A DNA stretch of 7,020 nt. It comes from Rikenellaceae bacterium. Its GTDB lineage: Bacteria > Bacteroidota > Bacteroidia > Bacteroidales > UBA932. The stretch covers positions 1-7,020 of the forward strand of contig CAAGGO010000146.1 of the NCBI GenBank assembly GCA_900769385.1, read 5' to 3'. The position numbers were made by a program, and so were the translations under genes. The notes beneath the pieces were generated by a model that saw nothing but the letters and a program-made list of their open reading frames with translations, ran no database searches and was not told the DNA's origin. This document shows, piece by piece, positions 4,903-7,020 of the stretch; the first letter of the stretch is position 1; each line of letters opens with the position of its first letter.

Positions 4903-7020
4903 TTATTTAGGCTGTTTTGCGTCAAGAAGCACTTTAGGAGCATCTTTGTCAAGCAAGTGCTTGTACCAGAAGATATAGTCACCGGTAGTTGAGTGGAAAG
5001 ATTTCTTGCCTCTGTAACCGTGGAACTCACCAGGATACATCATCAAGTCAAACTGTTTGCCTGCATCCTGCAAAGCACCAATAAGCTGCATTGTATTCTG
5101 CATGTGAACGTTGTCATCTGAAGTACCGTGGGTAATCTTCACATAGTTTGTGCTGTCACCTTTATATCTGTCAACCTTCAACATCATTCTGGTATTGGCA
5201 TATCCGTCAGGATTGTCCTGAGGACGGTCCATATATCTCTCGGTATAGTGGCTGTCATACAAACCCCAGTCATAAACACCGCCACCTGCAATACCGTATT
5301 TGAAATAATCATTACCGGCAGTACAAGCAAGCATTGTCATTGAACCGCCGTAAGAGAAACCGGTAATACCCACTTTATCCCTGTTTACAAACGGACGTTT
5401 GTGAAGCTCCTTAATCCACTCAATATAATCTACAAGCTCAATGTTAAGCAAGTTTCTGTGAAGGAAATTCAAACCCTCTTTACCGCAGTGGCCGCTGGCC
5501 CTGTGGTCAATTGAAATCTGAATCACACCCTCATTGGCCCACCACTGGTTCTTCTCATTGATACCTTTCCATGTATCCATAACAGTACCGGCATTAGGAC
5601 CACCGTACATACTTACAAGAACAGGATATTTCTTGGTTGAATCCAAATCCAAAGGCCAGATGACCTGGGCAGGAAGAACATAACCGTCAACTGTAATTGA
5701 AAGCATCTCAGGGATTGCAAGCTTGTACTCATCAAACTTCTCACCTTTGCTGTCGGCAATAACTTTCTCAACAGGTTTCTTCCCGATAGAAACCACTGCC
5801 AATCTGGTAGGAGTTACAGAGTTTGAATACTGCGCAACAAAATGTTTGTTGTCAGGAGAAATTGAAACACCTGTAAAGTTGTACTCACCAAATGAAAGTC
5901 TGGTAATCTTCTTTGTCTTAAGGGAAACCTTGTAAACATCATTGCGGGTAGAAACCTCCTTACGGGCAGTATAATATATTGAACCCTCCTTCATGTCAAC
6001 CTTTACAATTCTGGTACCCCAGTTATTGCCCTCGGTAATTTTCTCAAGTCTCTTGCCGTCAAATGACTGGAAGTAAATCTGCTCCCACATATCAAAATCC
6101 CTTACCATAAAGAAACCGTCCTCAACAAAATGCATATCCTCCATCCAGTCAATCCAGGTCTTCTGGTGCTCATTGTAGATATGCTCCTTTGAACCGTCAG
6201 CAGGATTTACAGTGTAAAGGATAAGGTTGTTCTGCTCTCTTGGCATCCAAGGAATGATGAAACGGCTACCGTCCGCATTCCAGAAAGGGATACCGAAATA
6301 CTGGTCCTGTTTGTGGTCAAAATCAGCCCAAACGGTGTTACCGTCAGCAACATTTACAAAAGCAATCTTAACCTCAGGGTTGGTATCACCAGCCTTTGGA
6401 TAACGGGTCTCGGTAATGAAACCGTGTTTACCGCGTGAATCATAGATAGGGAACATTGAAATGTTGCTGTCATCAAATTTGTAATAAGCAATGGTTTTGC
6501 TGTCAGGGCTCCACCAGAATGCTTTGTAACGTGAACTTCTGCCAAGGATCTCCTCATAGTAAACCCAAGAAGCATAACCGTTCATAATTACATTTGTACC
6601 GTCTGTGGTAAGTTTTTTCACCTCAGATGTTGCAGCATCCCATACACACAAGTTGTTGTCCTTGTCTATAAAGGCAACTTTGGATTTGTCGGGAGCAAGA
6701 ACAGGATTCTTTGCCTGTTTTGCAAAAGGCTGGCTATGGAATTTCTTCATCTGCTCAGGAACAGGAGCAATCTCTCTTGGAGAGTTCGCCACAGCAGTCT
6801 TGACACCGATTTTAATGTTGTAGTTGAAGAATTTGTAATCCCTTCCGTCACGCTCGGCAAGAGTTACAGTATTCTTGTCTGCCCAACCTGTAACCATTGG
6901 AACAGGATTAACAATACCCTCAGGCAATTTGCCCAAAATCTGCTCCTGGGTAAGGGCTTTTTTCCCATTGTTCTCTGCCATGGCAACATTGGCAAATGTG
7001 CAGAACAATGCAGCAATAAG
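4903..7020 (-). CDS. Dipeptidyl peptidase IV-like S9B exopeptidase, 5' end just outside window
   Basis: The reading frame enters at the right edge and ends at TAA (4905-4903), giving 705 codons. The first 15 residues (LIAALFCTFANVAMA) are the end of a signal peptide cut before ENNGKK, so the true start lies a few codons beyond 7020. The in-frame TTG at 7008 is not the start. With the window's first Leu as residue 1, residues 40-440 form the DPP IV beta-propeller and 450-690 the alpha/beta-hydrolase domain. The catalytic triad is Ser556 in GFSYGGS, Asp635 in GTSDDNVH and His667 in EFHGY, with oxyanion Tyr472 in MYGGPNAG. The paired Glu156-Glu157 that hold the substrate amino terminus are present in SWVYYEEI. 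Members release X-Pro or X-Ala dipeptides (some, tripeptides) from peptide N-termini; this one would act in the periplasm or at the surface. Length fits the usual 720-740. It converges on the GH3 gene. Exact specificity is uncertain. Confidence 0.93.
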   Translation of the reverse strand, partial: LIAALFCTFANVAMAENNGKKALTQEQILGKLPEGIVNPVPMVTGWADKNTVTLAERDGRDYKFFNYNIKIGVKTAVANSPREIAPVPEQMKKFHSQPFAKQAKNPVLAPDKSKVAFIDKDNNLCVWDAATSEVKKLTTDGTNVIMNGYASWVYYEEILGRSSRYKAFWWSPDSKTIAYYKFDDSNISMFPIYDSRGKHGFITETRYPKAGDTNPEVKIAFVNVADGNTVWADFDHKQDQYFGIPFWNADGSRFIIPWMPREQNNLILYTVNPADGSKEHIYNEHQKTWIDWMEDMHFVEDGFFMVRDFDMWEQIYFQSFDGKRLEKITEGNNWGTRIVKVDMKEGSIYYTARKEVSTRNDVYKVSLKTKKITRLSFGEYNFTGVSISPDNKHFVAQYSNSVTPTRLAVVSIGKKPVEKVIADSKGEKFDEYKLAIPEMLSITVDGYVLPAQVIWPLDLDSTKKYPVLVSMYGGPNAGTVMDTWKGINEKNQWWANEGVIQISIDHRASGHCGKEGLNFLHRNLLNIELVDYIEWIKELHKRPFVNRDKVGITGFSYGGSMTMLACTAGNDYFKYGIAGGGVYDWGLYDSHYTERYMDRPQDNPDGYANTRMMLKVDRYKGDSTNYVKITHGTSDDNVHMQNTMQLIGALQDAGKQFDLMMYPGEFHGYRGKKSFHSTTGDYIFWYKHLLDKDAPKVLLDAKQPK

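Noticed and set aside
7006..7008. TTG at 7008 as the start of the peptidase
   Set aside because: It falls in the middle of a signal-peptide hydrophobic core, and the frame stays open to the edge with more hydrophobic residues (LIAA) upstream. The real start is outside the window.

Overview
The window looks like chromosomal DNA of a Bacteroidota bacterium, most probably order Bacteroidales. Three things point there. The promoter-like boxes match the Bacteroidota form (TAnnTTTG, with one perfect copy, TACCTTTG). The starts lack Shine-Dalgarno sequences and have A/T-rich leaders. The best matches I recognise for all four proteins are Bacteroidota-type members of their families. No genus can be named from this sequence alone.

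Layout, left to right. (1) Positions 1-851, minus strand: the N-terminal 283 residues of a MATE-family multidrug/Na+ efflux transporter, whose 3' end lies outside the window. (2) Positions 852-929: a compact divergent promoter region serving the transporter leftward and the next gene rightward. (3) Positions 930-2588, plus strand: a phosphohexomutase of the PGM2/PgcA type. (4) Positions 2595-4832, plus strand: a secreted glycoside hydrolase family 3 protein of the NagZ (beta-N-acetylglucosaminidase) type, starting 6 bases after the mutase stop and so very likely in the same operon. (5) Positions 4850-4883: a 16-bp perfect hairpin with A and T tracts on its two sides, which can act as a bidirectional terminator between two converging genes. 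(6) Positions 4903-7020, minus strand: a dipeptidyl peptidase IV-like exopeptidase (S9B), nearly complete, with its start codon just beyond the right edge.

The genes read as ordinary housekeeping and envelope functions: drug efflux, sugar-phosphate interconversion, amino-sugar release outside the cytoplasm, and periplasmic peptide trimming. I see no mobile element, CRISPR array, tRNA, rRNA or defence system, and no clear new multi-gene system. Two things are not explained by the gene calls. One is a pair of back-to-back hairpins encoded inside the signal-peptide codons of the GH3 gene (2618-2673). The other is the roughly 145-residue C-terminal tail of the GH3 protein, which I cannot assign, at the place where many Bacteroidota relatives carry a beta-lactamase-like domain.
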